Positions 1 through 11,237 are shown, counted from the first letter of the stretch. The stretch: DNA of 64,000 nt from Venturia oleaginea (GCA_013176395.1 JABMLP010000009.1:1736001-1800000), one strand, 5' to 3'. The notes: a model not told the origin generated them from the sequence alone. A program made the numbers and translations.

Positions 1-620
1 GTGACAAGGCGGTGGAATCTTACGGGCGCTACTTGTTGTATATCAAGTTTGTCTTCAAATTTAGCATCGCGAATGCTAATCCCGTTTGCAAAGGTAAGAG
101 TACCTTTAGATTCATTGATAACGGCTTTGGTGTCCTTGAGAAAAGGCCTGCCTAGTAGAAGATCCTCAAATTGTCCCGGGACTATATAAGCAAAAGCGTT
201 GCATATAAGTCCCCCTAAATCTAGGTTCAACTTCGCAATTTTTGTCACTTGGGTCTGTCCTTCTTCCTTAAGAACTCCACCTATAGTACGCGGACTAATA
301 GGGAGTACTTCAAGGTCCATCTGCGAAGCTTTCTCCTCGTTTATCGATGCGTAGCAGCTAGATCCATTATCAAGGAGAGTTTTAAGAGAGTATATATCGT
401 TCACTATAGTATTTGTGTAGAAAAGGCGGGAGAGCATCTTGGGTCTGAACTGCTTCCATTCTTTTTCTATCCGAGAACGGTGTGAATCAGTGTCTTTGTT
501 CGAATTCAAAATACTATTTACTCTCTCAATTGACTCCTTTGACAATTTTGCTCTATCTACTCTACGCCTCCATCCACGACTTTGGATAGAGGCTACTCTT
601 TTTCCGAGTAGTCCTCTTCT
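1..620 (-). CDS. Pol N-terminus with retropepsin-like protease (partial)
   Basis: A minus-strand frame is open from about 620 to the window edge, with no stop. Its start overlaps the end of gag by only about 20 bases. It contains LLDNGSSCYASI, which resembles the catalytic D-[TS/N]-G-[AS] loop of retroviral-type aspartic proteases, and further on LLLGRPFLKD, matching the conserved hydrophobic-hydrophobic-G-R/D segment of these proteases. Asn stands where Thr or Ser is usual after the catalytic Asp. The frame lies -1 relative to gag, so Pol is probably made by frameshifting near the gag stop. Reverse transcriptase and integrase would lie beyond the left edge. Confidence 0.7.
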
Positions 621-1615
621 TCAACTTCTTCATTCTCCTCAGTGGTTCCTTTGGCCCTTTTTGAACCAAGTTGCGTGACTCTTTCTACCTCTGTATCCAA
701 CCAGCAGTCTTTCATTCTATGGCCGGCCTTCCCACAGCGTAAGCAGAGGTTATTTGCCTTCCTATATTCATAGGCTTTAGACGAAATTTTTAACTTGTTT
801 ACGCGTGTAGGCTCCCAGTCCATAGCGTTCAGATCTTTAAAAGACTTCTCTTTATCTCTGAATCGTAACTTATCTTCTGAGGAAGAGAGCATCTTTGCTG
901 TAGTGATTTGCATACTTGTATTCAAAAGATCGGACACAAACTGCTGGTAGGAGGTACTCTGAGATTGGCCTATTCTCTGGTTTCGCAGCTCTTGATTTAT
1001 TGCTTTGTGTAGAAATGCAATTTTAACAGCGTCAGGCCAAGTCATTCCTCCAGCATTAGCAAGAGTGGTTTCAAAACGGGGAAGAAAAGAGAAGAAGGGT
1101 TCTTTCTCTTTTTGTTTGATTGTGGACAGGCTTACAGTAGCTCTTTGTTGTTGTACTGGATCGCCATAGAAGTTGTCCATATACTGTAACAATTTCTGTC
1201 CCGTTTTATCTTCCTCTGGAGCTGTCTTTACGTAGGCCAGAGTAGCCTGAGCTGCGGAGCCTCGTAGAGAGGAGAAGATGTAGGCAAATTGGTTCCTACT
1301 ATCCCCTATAGACTCTGCGTCTATCTCCAACTTCATCCTTGCTTGTTGAAACCACTGAGCCCATTCAGAACGCTTGCCATCAAATTCTTGGAGCTTAGGA
1401 AGTACAGCTTTCTTCCTATGTATTCTGTCTTTTTGTGAATTCTTAGTCTCTTGTCCTTCTACTACGTTCTCAGAGCGAGTAGTGTTAGGTAAGATTGTAA
1501 GAATACGCGTAATAGCATCGTTCTGAATGGCTAGTTGATGTTGTAATGCTGCCATAGCTTCTTGTAGGGCTTGGGGTTCTTGAGGAACTCTTTGTTCCTG
1601 ATCTTCTCCTTCCAT
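593..1615 (-). CDS. gag: Retrotransposon Gag with CCHC zinc knuckle
   Basis: Intact 340-residue protein. The N-terminal third is polar with a coiled-coil look. The middle part (WAQWFQQARMKLEID and onwards) resembles the capsid-like retrotransposon gag domain. Near residue 290 lies CLRCGKAGHRMKDC, a C-x2-C-x4-H-x4-C knuckle for binding the element RNA. The C-terminus is strongly acidic. The ATG at 1615 is the first in frame and follows a leader of about 200 bases after the inferred LTR. Gag forms the virus-like particle of the element. It ends at a TAG beside an A-run, where the pol frame takes over. Confidence 0.85.
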   Translation of the reverse strand: MEGEDQEQRVPQEPQALQEAMAALQHQLAIQNDAITRILTILPNTTRSENVVEGQETKNSQKDRIHRKKAVLPKLQEFDGKRSEWAQWFQQARMKLEIDAESIGDSRNQFAYIFSSLRGSAAQATLAYVKTAPEEDKTGQKLLQYMDNFYGDPVQQQRATVSLSTIKQKEKEPFFSFLPRFETTLANAGGMTWPDAVKIAFLHKAINQELRNQRIGQSQSTSYQQFVSDLLNTSMQITTAKMLSSSEDKLRFRDKEKSFKDLNAMDWEPTRVNKLKISSKAYEYRKANNLCLRCGKAGHRMKDCWLDTEVERVTQLGSKRAKGTTEENEEVEEEDYSEKE

Positions 1616-1815
1616 ATTTTCACCTATGAGAGATAATAGAGAGCACTACTATACACACTCCTAGGCTCTACTCTAGAGATTTGCTAGGCAGTATAGAGTC
1701 AATGCCTATTAGTATAGGAAGGTGACTATAGAATCCCAGAAGGATTTTTACACTATAGTCCGCTCTGCAATCCTTATTACTAAGGACAGAGCTCCCAGGG
1801 ACTGTGAAGGCCAAG

Positions 1816-2589
1816 TGTATTAAATCTCTCTTCCTAGCTCTTTCTTTCCTCAGCTTATTACAGCTTCAACTCCTAAGACTACGCTGTCTTAGGATGACCT
1901 GCCCTTGCTTCTTGGAGATTCTAGCACGTTCTAGAAAATCTCAGTTTGAATTCTCTTGAATTCCCTTTTTGGATTGGCCCTTTCGGTTGGCCCTTGCTTC
2001 TTGGAGATTCTAGCACCTTCTAGAAAATCTCAGCTTGAATTCTCTTGAATTCCCTTTTTGTTTGGCCCTTGAGGTTGGCCCTTGAAGTTGGCCTTTGAGG
2101 TTGGCCCTTGCTTCTTGAGTTAGGACAAGTGTCCTCTTCTTGAAATTCCTTTCTGTTTGGCCCTTGAGGTTGGCCCTCGCTTCTTGGATTAGGACAAGTG
2201 TCCTCTTCTTGAAATTCCTTTTTGGAGCTTGCTCTCTGTGAGCCTTTCTTCCTTTGTAAGATTGAGGTACTTAGATAATGTAAGAGTTCAACCCTCAAAG
2301 GTGTTTCGCAAGTGAGAGAAGACTGCTTGTATTTCAAAGTATCTAAGTACAGAGAAGAAAGTGTAAGTACAGGAAGGATAGCTCGTATATATAATCCTCC
2401 TCTTACAATAGATCCTTCTAGAAAGTATCTTTAAATGGAAACGTGACAGCTTGCAAAATAGAACATGGCAGCTTGCGAAATAGAACATGACAGCTTGCAA
2501 AATAGAACATGACAGCTTGCAGAATAACAAGAGAACAATTGGAAATCCAGTCATGGATAAGCTAGAGAGAAGGATTCCATCCCTTAACA
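1816..2589 (-). repeat. Probable 5' LTR of the gypsy element
   Basis: Bounded on the plus strand by TGTATTAA at 1816 and TTAACA ending at 2589, imperfect inverted ends typical of LTRs. Inside are two tandem-repeat blocks: about 1905-2235, made of units around TTGGCCCTTGCTTCTTGG, and 2445-2528, four 22-bp units around CAGCTTGCAAAATAGAACAT. The second LTR lies outside the window, so the limits are inferred. Confidence 0.5.
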
Positions 2590-3383
2590 CCGGTGTCTCA
2601 CGAGACGAAATGGATAATGCCGTGGTTGCTTACGATGATCGCTAGTGCCTCGCATTTATACGAGCCTCGTACTAACGCGCGTCAGTCTTGTTTCAGCTTT
2701 TCGGTTGATTTTCATTGGTTGATTAGCTGATCGGCAAGATCTCGGGTCACAGACTGCCATATTATCATTATCCTTGCTAAAGGGCTGCGTTCATTGGTTG
2801 TTGAGATAAGACTGACTCGCGGTGGTGGCACTCGTATACAGCTTCGTAATCGCATATTTCGTTCCAAAATTACATCACCTAGTTTCCAACGTATATTCCT
2901 TGGGAGAAACTTCGTATCGAAAGAAAGTTCAGGGAAGGAGGACGATTATTCTTGGAGGGTATCCTATAAAAAGCGCTCTTACAGGGGGAAAAATGTAATT
3001 CGAAGAAATGAGATCCGATTACGAGCCTCCCAGACATACGAGCCAGTACTCCCCTGTGACGGGTTCCACGTCGGTACGGAGGCAGCAAACTACGGGTCGG
3101 CTAGAAGGGGTTCCGGACACTACCGCCGAAAATCGCTAAACTACGGTTTCTCTTTAACCTCGATCCTGATAGGCCTAAATAAGTTTCCATAGTATCTCGA
3201 AGGTCTACTCGTTAGATTCTTGAATTTTATCGTCGCTGTGAAGTAAAGTTGAAAGGAAGCTTAACGAAAAGCTCTAGTTTCAGTCCCGAAAATTTTAGGG
3301 GAGGCCCTTGATATTTTGTGATTGGCGACGGCCAGAAACCCGTCCCGGCTCGGAGATCGATATCATTCTCGGTAAGGGAAATG
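2590..3383. other. Intergenic, nothing recognised
   Basis: Between the gypsy element and the solo LTR. Only short open frames without family resemblance were seen. Some CG-containing stretches (for example 3050-3120) may be old repeat remnants, but I found no terminal repeats. Confidence 0.4.
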
Positions 3384-3885
3384 TGTTACGGATACTGTCA
3401 AGTGGACATATATTCAGTGGTATTCGGTTGTATTTCACTGCATTCATATGCATTCAAATACGTACCAGTCGGTTTCTTTATGATTGGTTGAATGTCACAC
3501 AGGATCCTAGGGATCACGTGTTGGCGCAACGCTCAGGTCATGAGCCATGAGCGATCCATAGGGATCACGTGTTGACGCATTGCTCAGGTCATGAGCCATG
3601 AGCGAGCCTAAGGATCACGTGTTGGCGCAATGCATTAGGCTTCGAGCCTTTTGGGAGGATTTCCTATATAATGGACGAGACTCTGCTCCCTCAGTGTCTC
3701 GTATCTTCACTCTCTAGTTACTTCGCTATTGCTTTTAGTTACTTAGCACAATTCACGACTCTTATATCTTGCAAGCTTCGCTTCACTTGTTTGATACGAT
3801 ATTGTCGCCCCGGACCACTTGAACCCTACTGTACGGATTAGCCAAATCCAGCTAGATTACTTTGGGTCATAGCCTCTGCCTAACA
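3384..3885 (+). mobile_element. Solo LTR with 5-bp target duplication
   Basis: Starts TGTTACGGA and ends TGCCTAACA, so the outer five bases are inverted (TGTTA/TAACA). It is flanked on both sides by AAATG (3379-3383 and 3886-3890), a perfect 5-bp duplication as made by LTR-element integrases. A TATATAA box lies at about 3665-3671 and is followed by a pyrimidine-rich stretch, as expected for an LTR promoter reading rightwards. There is no internal coding region, so it probably arose by recombination between two LTRs. The family (copia or gypsy) cannot be told from the LTR alone. Confidence 0.8.
3511..3640. repeat. About 51-bp tandem repeats inside the solo LTR
   Basis: GGATCACGTGTTG recurs at 3511, 3562 and 3612, followed each time by GCGCA or ACGCA. 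The first two units continue with CTCAGGTCATGAGCCATGAGCGA. Each unit carries a CACGTG E-box palindrome just upstream of the TATA box, so the array may act as an upstream activating region of the LTR promoter. Confidence 0.8.
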
Positions 3886-4823
3886 AAATGATAGTCCAAT
3901 AGCATTCTGCTGCCTTGCAGTTCCTCGTATTCAACTCCAGGGAGTGGGATACACGCAATATTGTCGTTTGCGAGTCAATCCAGACCATTTCAAAAAACTG
4001 TCGAGTAAAATCTAAGAGGCTCCGCCACCCCACCACGCTGAAACTAGGCCTGGGAGTGATCTCGGTTTAGCAGCTAAAAGCGAGATGAGCACCTTCGTTA
4101 CGAGATTGCTATAGTCTATGCCCGCCGTGGAGACTCTTAAATTTTACTCCAACTTTTTTGAAAATCGTCTGGATTGCCTCGAAAACGACAATAATGCCTT
4201 GGATCGTTTTCGGGCGCGGTCTCTGCGGAGTTTGTGATAAAGCGCAATAGACACGCTTCACAAGCAACACGGCCGTAGTTTGTATGGGATTTGCATGAAC
4301 GGTCCCACTCATGCAACGCTACATTGTAACAAAAAATCAGACTAGTAAAGGGATGAGTTATGATGGATAACTTAATGAGAATTTTGTCTGTAGATGGAAA
4401 AAACCTGGGACGGTGAAAGTAGCATATGTTTGACGACATAGCCATCGCTATCTTCACCAGAGCTGTCTACGGCAAAGAAGTTAAATGTTTATAAATGACA
4501 TCAATAATGTTTCTTATGTGCAGGAAGTTTGGGTACACTTTCGTCGGTCAGTTTGAAACATCATAATTCCATTGGTATGGTGTACAGATTCACAGCAGCG
4601 ACCAGTGACGGGTCGGTCCGACTCTACTCCCGTAGAATACGGCTGCAGCTCAACGGTTTGCCCGCTATCGTCATGATGCATACATGTCAACAAAGCCTTC
4701 TGGTGATGTGAATACACCGCTTCAATTCGCCTTCTATATCGTGTCCTTCATCATCACTAAATACACTTCTGACGCAGAACACCCATCACTATAACCGGTT
4801 CGTTTGATCCCGTATCGCTAGTG
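3886..4823. other. Intergenic upstream of the GH31 gene
   Basis: No convincing ORF, splice pattern or repeat. The right part must hold the promoter and 5' UTR of the glycoside hydrolase starting at 4824. Confidence 0.4.
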
Positions 4824-7359
4824 ATGCCGAACATGAACGACTATAAGTTCCCCAGCGAGCCCCTCGCAAATCCCGAGTCTACAATCACCGGAAAAAACTA
4901 CCGCTTCACGCTTATCAACGACAAAGTTCTTAGGTACGAGTGGTCCGCTGACGGTAAATTCGAAGATCGAGCTTCTACATTTGCTATCAACCGAAAGTTT
5001 CCCAAGCCAGAATTCCGCCTTGAAGAGACCGATGCCCAATTGGATATCTTCACGCCTCGCTATCATTTGATTTACGACAAGCAGCGTTTCAGCGAGAATG
5101 GGCTGGTCGTGCAGTTCACTAGTAAGCAATCTGAATGGGGTGGGGAATGGAGATATGGCAACGGACCAGAGCGGAATCTTGGCGGAACCGCGAGAACGTT
5201 AGATGGTGTTGATGGGCATTGTGATATGGGCGCTGGTATTCTATCCAGGGTAGGATATGCGGCTCTCGATGATTCAACGAGCATGATGTTTGATGGGGAA
5301 GGGTTTGTTGGCACGAGGTTACCTGGAGACAGGATCGACGGTTATCTATTCGCCTATGGATTCGATCTCAAGGGAGCCATGAAGTCCTTCTACGCTGTTT
5401 CTGGAAGCCAGCCTGTAGTGCCAAGATGGTGCCTCGGAAACTGGTGGTCACGTTACCACGATTACACGGCTGATGAGTATGTGGGCTTGATGGATGATTT
5501 CAAAAAGAAGGAGATCCCTATGAGCGTGGCTGTGATTGGTTGGTCTCCCATCTCCTTGCGAGATGACCATGCTAACAAAAATTAGATATGGATTGGCATA
5601 TGGTACATGGAGATGGTATGGCATAGTCAACAGTACCTCATCTCTGACCATCACTAACTTTCTCATAGACGTGCCTCACGTTGGTTGGACCGGGTACACA
5701 TGGGACAAGAACCTGTTTCCTGATCCAGGCGCATTCACAAAGGCTCTTCATGACAGGAAGTTGAAGGTCACGCTCAACGACCATCCTCATGCTGGAGTCT
5801 GGCACCATGAGGACAGCTACGAAGAAATGGCCAAAGTACTCGGACATGATACGACTCACAAGAAACCAATCCTATTCGATCCCACCTCGCAGGAATTCAT
5901 GCACGCATTCTTGCATGTCCTCCATCGAAATGTGGAGGAATCAGGTTGCGATTTCTGGTGGATAGATTGGCAGCAAGGTGCTCACAGTCGTGTGCCTGGT
6001 CTAGATCCCCTATGGCTACTTAACCATTTCCACTTCATTGATCAAGAACAGATCAAGGGCAAATCCGAAGCCCTTATCTTCTCCAGATATGCCGGCCCAG
6101 GAAGTCATCGATATCCCGTCGGTTTCTCCGGCGACTCTTTTGCAACTTGGCCTTCTCTTGAATTCCAGCCCGAGTTCACAGCCACTGCCTCCAACATCGG
6201 CTACGGATGGTGGAGTCACGACATCGGAGGTCATTTGCCAGGTTTCCGCGACGATGAATGCGCGACCCGCTGGATCCAACTGGGTGTCTTCTCGCCAATC
6301 CTCCGTCTCCATTCGTCACGCAGCCGCTGGATGTCAAAAGAACCATGGCTATATCGATCAGAATGTGAAACCGCCATGCGAGACGCCATGCAGCTCCGTC
6401 ACCGACTCGTTCCATACATTTACACCGAGAACGCTAATACGCCTACATCGAGTATGCCCTTGATTCAGCCAATGTACTGGAACTTTCCCAAACGCAACAT
6501 TGCCTACAAGTTCCCAAACCAGTTCTATTTTGGATCTGAGCTTATAGTTGCCCCAGTCGTGACGCCGCGGGATCCACGAATCAATCTTGCGAGAACCAAG
6601 GTTTGGATCCCACCTGCGAGACATGTGGATCTTTTGGCAGGTTTGGTCTACGATGGTGACCGCGAAATTGATGTGTACCGATCCCTGAACGACGTGCCCG
6701 TCTTCGCCAAGGAGGGTACCATCATTCCCCTCGATGGAGCAAAGGTCCCAACTAATGGTTGTGGCAATCCCGACTCCTTCGAAGTGTTGGTCATCGTCGG
6801 CCAAGACGGGCACTATACCATCCTCGAAGACACTCGAGATGATGCCGAACCAGTCGAAGCAAAGAACCCACGATCCATCTCGATAGACTATAAGCAAGCC
6901 AATGGAAAATTGACAGTCAATGGCAACAAACGAGCATGGACATTCCGCTTCGTCTCCTTCACAGCCGACATATCCACTATCAAAGTCTCCCCTCCCAACG
7001 CTGAAATCACAATCACCTCCACCCCAACCCCCTCCCTCACCATAAAAAGCCCACCCACAACAGACGAAATCACAATCGAGCTCGGATCCGATCCCCAACT
7101 CGCCGTTTTGGACAACACAAAACCCGTCAGCGATATCCTCGTCAACTACCAAATCGACATCAACACAAAGGACGAGATCTGGAAGGCACTAACAGCGGAA
7201 CAAGCAACTGTTACGAAGATGGGATGGCTGCTCAGTCTCGGTCTTGAAGAGGCATTGGCGGGACCCTTGGTCGAATTCCTAGTCGCGGATAGTCGAAGCG
7301 TCAATGGTGGGATGACGAAGGAGAAGGCGTATGCTGGTGTTATTGCGCAGGGTGATTAA
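4824..7359 (+). CDS. Glycoside hydrolase family 31 (alpha-glucosidase type)
   Basis: Hydrolyses terminal alpha-linked glucose (or xylose) from oligosaccharides. There is no signal peptide, so it is probably intracellular. Three exons fit: 4824-5538, 5586-5615 and 5669-7359, giving 811 residues. Introns of 47 and 53 bp have CTAAC branch sites, and the 30-bp middle exon restores the family segment VIDMDWH. The N-terminal beta domain is followed by the GH31 barrel. WWIDWQQG near residue 345 carries the expected nucleophile Asp, and FSGDSF near 401 the expected acid/base Asp. The C-terminal beta domains are present and length is normal. The first 5' splice site (GTTGGT) is weak but the spliced protein reads through cleanly. 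The exact linkage cleaved cannot be told from sequence. Confidence 0.9.
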
Positions 7360-7663
7360 AAGCGAGGGAGAAGAAGAAGAAGAAGACAACTCCCAGCGAC
7401 ACAAATCAACTTAAATTGGAACTGGTCGGCGAACAACAAACTGACAATAAACCCTTAAAAGATATCTTGCAAAAAGCACAAGTGTTCAACAAAACCCCAA
7501 ATTGTGAACAAAACCACTAAGCAATCATCCCCTCTCCCTCCAAATACATCAAACGTCAAAACCAAAAGGGTAAAAAAAGATGAGAAAAAATTTCAGAATC
7601 TCCCCAAGCCTTACTACCCTCACCCACAACCTCTCCTCCATGCCCCCACTCACAATCCCACTA
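7360..7663. other. 3' flank of GH31 gene
   Basis: Starts with a purine-rich run (AAG/GAAGAAG, about 7360-7390), then A/C-rich sequence up to the left end of the Fot1-like element. An open frame at 7504-7770 runs across the element boundary and looks spurious. Confidence 0.5.
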
Positions 7664-8718
7664 ACGTATTCCACCACCGAGCCGGCCACTTTTCCTTGGC
7701 ACAGCCCCTATCCTCTTTAACTCATAATATCTCAACAACGCAACGCGATAGCCGTTCAAGAAGAAGGTAGAATTGATCTCGCTCTTCAGGCTTATACCTC
7801 TGGCCAATTTCAAAGCCTACGGCGCGCTGCTACAACCTTTAACCTTAAACACCAAAGGCTCTCTGATCGGCTCCGCGGAATCACCTCTCCATCTCAAACT
7901 CGCCCAAACTCTCATAAGCTCACTACGATAGAAGATTAAAAAATTATCCGATATATCCTCGATCTCGATTCGCGAGGATTCGCACCCCAGCTGTGTGAGG
8001 TGGCAGATATGGCGGATAAACTACTGGGTATACGCGGTGGAGAGTCAGTAGGCAAAAACTGGGCTGAGAGATTCGCAACGCGCTCAGATGAGCTCAAGGT
8101 AGCCTTCAATCTACGGCTACGTACCCCGCCAGAACCCCGTCTCCTAGAAACGCCGTGGCAGCCAAAGACTCCAAGCAATACTCATGAATTTGGATCCCAA
8201 TCCAAGCTCGTAAGCGAGTCTTTTACTCGGTCACCAGTTACTGCGCAGGCAGGCTTCTTTCACAGCTTGTCAAGGGCGCTGAATTGATGCTGCACCAGAA
8301 CGCCCTACTTGTTGCACGAAACCACGAGCTTGAAGAGCAATTGGCAGTAATGACGAAGCGAAAATCACGCAAAAGAAAGCGGATCCAGCAAGATGGTACT
8401 ATAGAGTATGGGACTGCAGCAGCGCGGGTAGCTGCTGAGGCGTCTGTTGCGCCTCAGGGATCAAAGAATGCTCGTAGTAGTGGTGATCAAGAAACAGCCC
8501 GACCAACTCAAAGGCGCTGTGGGAACTGCGGTGCGACTGGGCACAATGCGCGAAGGTGTAAAAAGGACATTGAGATATCTTCTGAATCAGATAGCAGCAC
8601 GACAGACTTGGAATCTATTGTTGATAGCGATAAAATTGAAGAGTCTGTAAGATGAGTTGGTCGTGCCAAGAGATTTTGGCGGGTTGGGTGGTGTGGCGGC
8701 TCGGGTGGTGGAATACGT
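7664..8718 (+). mobile_element. Fot1/pogo-type DNA transposon, deletion derivative
   Basis: Left end ACGTATTCCACCACCGAGCC, right end GGTGGTGGAATACGT: near-perfect terminal inverted repeats of about 28 bp with few mismatches. It is flanked by TA on both sides (7662-7663 and 8719-8720), the target duplication of the Tc1/mariner/pogo superfamily. At 1055 bp it is about half the length of full Fot1-like elements. It carries only the two ends of the transposase reading frame (see 7733-8655). The transposase core is gone, so it could move only with help from a full-length relative. Confidence 0.92.
7733..8655 (+). pseudogene. Fot1/pogo transposase remnant lacking the DDE domain
   Basis: The first segment (about 7733-8287) matches the N-terminal helix-turn-helix region of fungal Fot/pogo transposases (SLRRAATTFNL, HKLTTIE, MADKLLGIRGG, GKNWAERF). 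It carries a stop TAA at about 7938 and has no clear ATG. It then jumps straight to the C-terminal part (LRLRTPPEP, PWQPKTPSNT), so the whole catalytic DDE core has been deleted. Around 8255-8284 the frame shifts by one base into SQLVKGAEL and a 120-residue tail with a basic RKSRKRKR stretch. The tail ends in a CCHC knuckle, CGNCGATGHNARRC, typical of the C-terminus of this transposase family. It is not functional. Confidence 0.88.
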
Positions 8719-9114
8719 TATAAAAAAAAGGATCAACCTTCCAAAAAAGGGAAGAAAAGACTTACCCAATCCATCTTCGAACCCTTGCCGACTCTGTATA
8801 CAGAGTATCACCATCTCATCAGAAACGCGTGAATTGTCTGCCCACATAACAATATGGATTACCAAGGCCAAAATTACTCTCCAGACGATCCGAAATTCGT
8901 GATACCAACCTGGAATCGTCAACGATGAAGGTATCTTACCAATTTCAGGATAGGTCAAGGAAGAACGCATACAAGACAAACCAAACACTCAGAGTCTCAA
9001 TTAACAAGAAATTATCATTACGTTTCCGAAACCCCATCAAACCTTCAAAAATGTATCTACAGATTGCCCGCAGAAACCCTGGTATCATATTATAACATCA
9101 TATCCTGCACTCCT
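8719..9114. other. Intergenic
   Basis: From the right end of the transposon to the 3' end of the carboxypeptidase gene. Nothing recognised. Confidence 0.4.
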
Positions 9115-11237
9115 CTACGTGATCCCCAAATCCGTACCAGATGCAAAAACAAATGCGTAAAGGCCGAATGCAATGCACCATGTACAAATGCCACTTCCCA
9201 AACTTTTACCCATTTTGTTCCCCGTGCTAGGCTTTGGCGTACCCGTAGCGACATAGACCCCCGTCGGCGCAACGGTAGGACTTCCATTCACCTGTGAGAA
9301 TCTCGTCCCATTCGGCGCCGGTGTGCCCGGTTTCCCTGCTGTCACACTGGAGCTGGGCGGTGTGTAGTCTCCAGCACTAGCGTACCAGATACCATTGTAG
9401 ACAACTCCCGAATTCCCAAGAATCCCATTCTTCTGACTATTCGTGCACCCTTGAGGGCCAGGAATGTTGCGGATCCAGCAAACCGTGGACTTGCTCAAGC
9501 CCTGCTTGTTCGATTTTGTTGAGAGAATTGGACCAGAAGTGTTGTAGATGGACGGGTTCACGATTTCGCCAGTCGAGACAGCAGTTCCGGAGATGATGCG
9601 CGCGAAGACTTGAAAGGCGGTTTCTGGTTGGTAGGCTGGTACGAAGTGACCAGCATCGTAGATGCGAGAAAACGAGAGGTTGCCGTATTGCCTGACCACG
9701 CCGCCAACATAGCTATCATTGACGACGATGTCAGCATATCCAGCCGTGGTGAAATTGGCGTAGGTGGGGAGTAGAGAGGCAAGGGCAAGCGACACTGCCT
9801 CTCCTCCTTGCCAATTGCAGATGAAGTCTGCATCGCCATACAACAGTGCTACATGTATACCTTGTGACAACAGACGTGACAGCGCCGCGATTTGACTCGT
9901 CCGAACTTGGTCGCCAGTCGACGAAAAAGAATTGTAGGTGATCATGGTACTCGATGTGAAATTGATTGGTGTCCCGATGGCAGCTTGGACCTGAGGTGTG
10001 TTGAGATACTCGACATATGCTTGAGATGGGAAAGCATCGGGCGACTTCTGGCGGATGTCGTAAACGCTTCGTCCTGATGCATCGTAGAGACCCTGTATAC
10101 TTTGGCATGCTGAATTGAAAGCAGAGCTGCATTTCGCGTTCACAACAGCTACGTCTCCTTCTCCTTCGGGATCCATAGTGTGCACTGGGGCCTGGCATTG
10201 CGTGATCTGGTCTAGACATCCTCCTGGCGTGCTCAACCCAGTAAGAGCATTGTTCATCTGGTTTTGATCGTAGCTGGCCGGTCTTATCCCATAGGTATTG
10301 TTGTATGCGTACGTCGCGTAGTACGGAGCTTGGAGCTTGAAGTCGACAATGCCATTGACGATTCCCACGGAAGTTAACTTGATCTCGAGCGATTTGTTGG
10401 GATGATTGGGTCAGTCTTGCGCAATGCGTTCTTCGACTCAAACAAGTCTGCAAAAACTGGTCCATACAAACCACCGTAACTCTCGGTGAACAGATTGACA
10501 CCAGTCGCTGCGACGGCAGAGCTGTTCCCTTTGATGCCGGGATTGTAGACGGGAAACTGGTTCAGCCAAGTTTGTAAGAAATGCCACACAGCACTAGCAG
10601 CTATCTGTGTCGTGTTCGCCGTGGCATTTGGCCTATTGCTTGAAAAGGTACCGTTCAGGAATGACCAAGCAGGCTGACCACCTGATAGGGATGATAGCGG
10701 AGAGAATGACTGGTTGATGAGGTTGTACGATTGATTCGTGGCTACGTCGTAAGAGAGGCCGACCTGATCAGGCTGGTCGATGTAGAGCATGTTCGAGATC
10801 CTGTCCCAGCCCCATGTGCGGGATTGTGTGCCATATGAACCGTCTGACGTTTGTATAACCTCGCAAGGTCCATTCTCTGTGAACAGTCCGAACAGACTGC
10901 TGCTGCCGGGCCCACCATTCAGCCATATTGTGAGGGGAGCCGTTTCGGGGCTATTTCTCGCCTCGATGAACCAAAAGAATGTGTTGATTGTATAGTTTTG
11001 CTGTATGGGAGCGAGTGTGAATGGTGGGAGAGTGATGTAGCCGGTGAACTGCTTCTGAGAGCTATACACGGTAGAGCATGTTCCGGCATCGGGTACTCTG
11101 TATTTGATAGTAACGGCCGGGTTGAGGGTGGAAGTGAGGGTTGTCGTGTATCGGACAGGAGGAGGGAACTGTGCGTGTGCTTGGGGTTGAGTGAGAATGG
11201 CGAAGGCGAGAGCGAGTAGTCGGAATGGCTGTAGCAT
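9115..11237 (-). pseudogene. Serine carboxypeptidase (S10), one frameshift
   Basis: Secreted peptidase that removes C-terminal residues. The first part (11237 to about 10395) has a signal peptide ending near AHA, the oxyanion segment WLNGGPGSSS, and TESYGGLYGP with the catalytic Ser near residue 253. The second part (about 10400-9115, another frame) has YGDADFICNW with the catalytic Asp, DAGHFVPAYQPE with the catalytic His, many N-glycosylation sequons and a hydrophobic C-terminus that could direct a GPI anchor. The frames meet near 10392-10405, where one base is lacking. I found no GT-AG intron that bridges them. All catalytic residues survive, so this is either a very young pseudogene or a sequencing indel. 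With the shift ignored it would be about 700 residues. Confidence 0.8.

Larger units (their letters stand above)
1..2589 (-). mobile_element. Ty3/gypsy LTR retrotransposon, 5' part (cut by window edge)
   Basis: On the minus strand the order is probable 5' LTR (about 1816-2589), leader, gag, then the start of pol running off the left edge. The Gag CCHC knuckle and the retropepsin-like segment that follows it in another frame identify the class. The inferred LTR starts TGTTAAGG and ends in ATACA on the minus strand. Just inside, the strand reads CTTGGCCTTCACAG, where a primer binding site beginning TGG would be expected. The other LTR is outside the window, so neither the LTR limits nor a target duplication can be confirmed. 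Gag is intact, so the copy looks fairly young. Confidence 0.75.

Noticed and set aside
3396..3885. Alternative LTR start TGTCAAGTGG at 3396
   Set aside because: No target duplication fits; the start at 3384 gives a perfect AAATG duplication and better inverted ends.
6358..7152. 264-codon minus-strand ORF
   Set aside because: Antisense shadow of the GH31 coding region.
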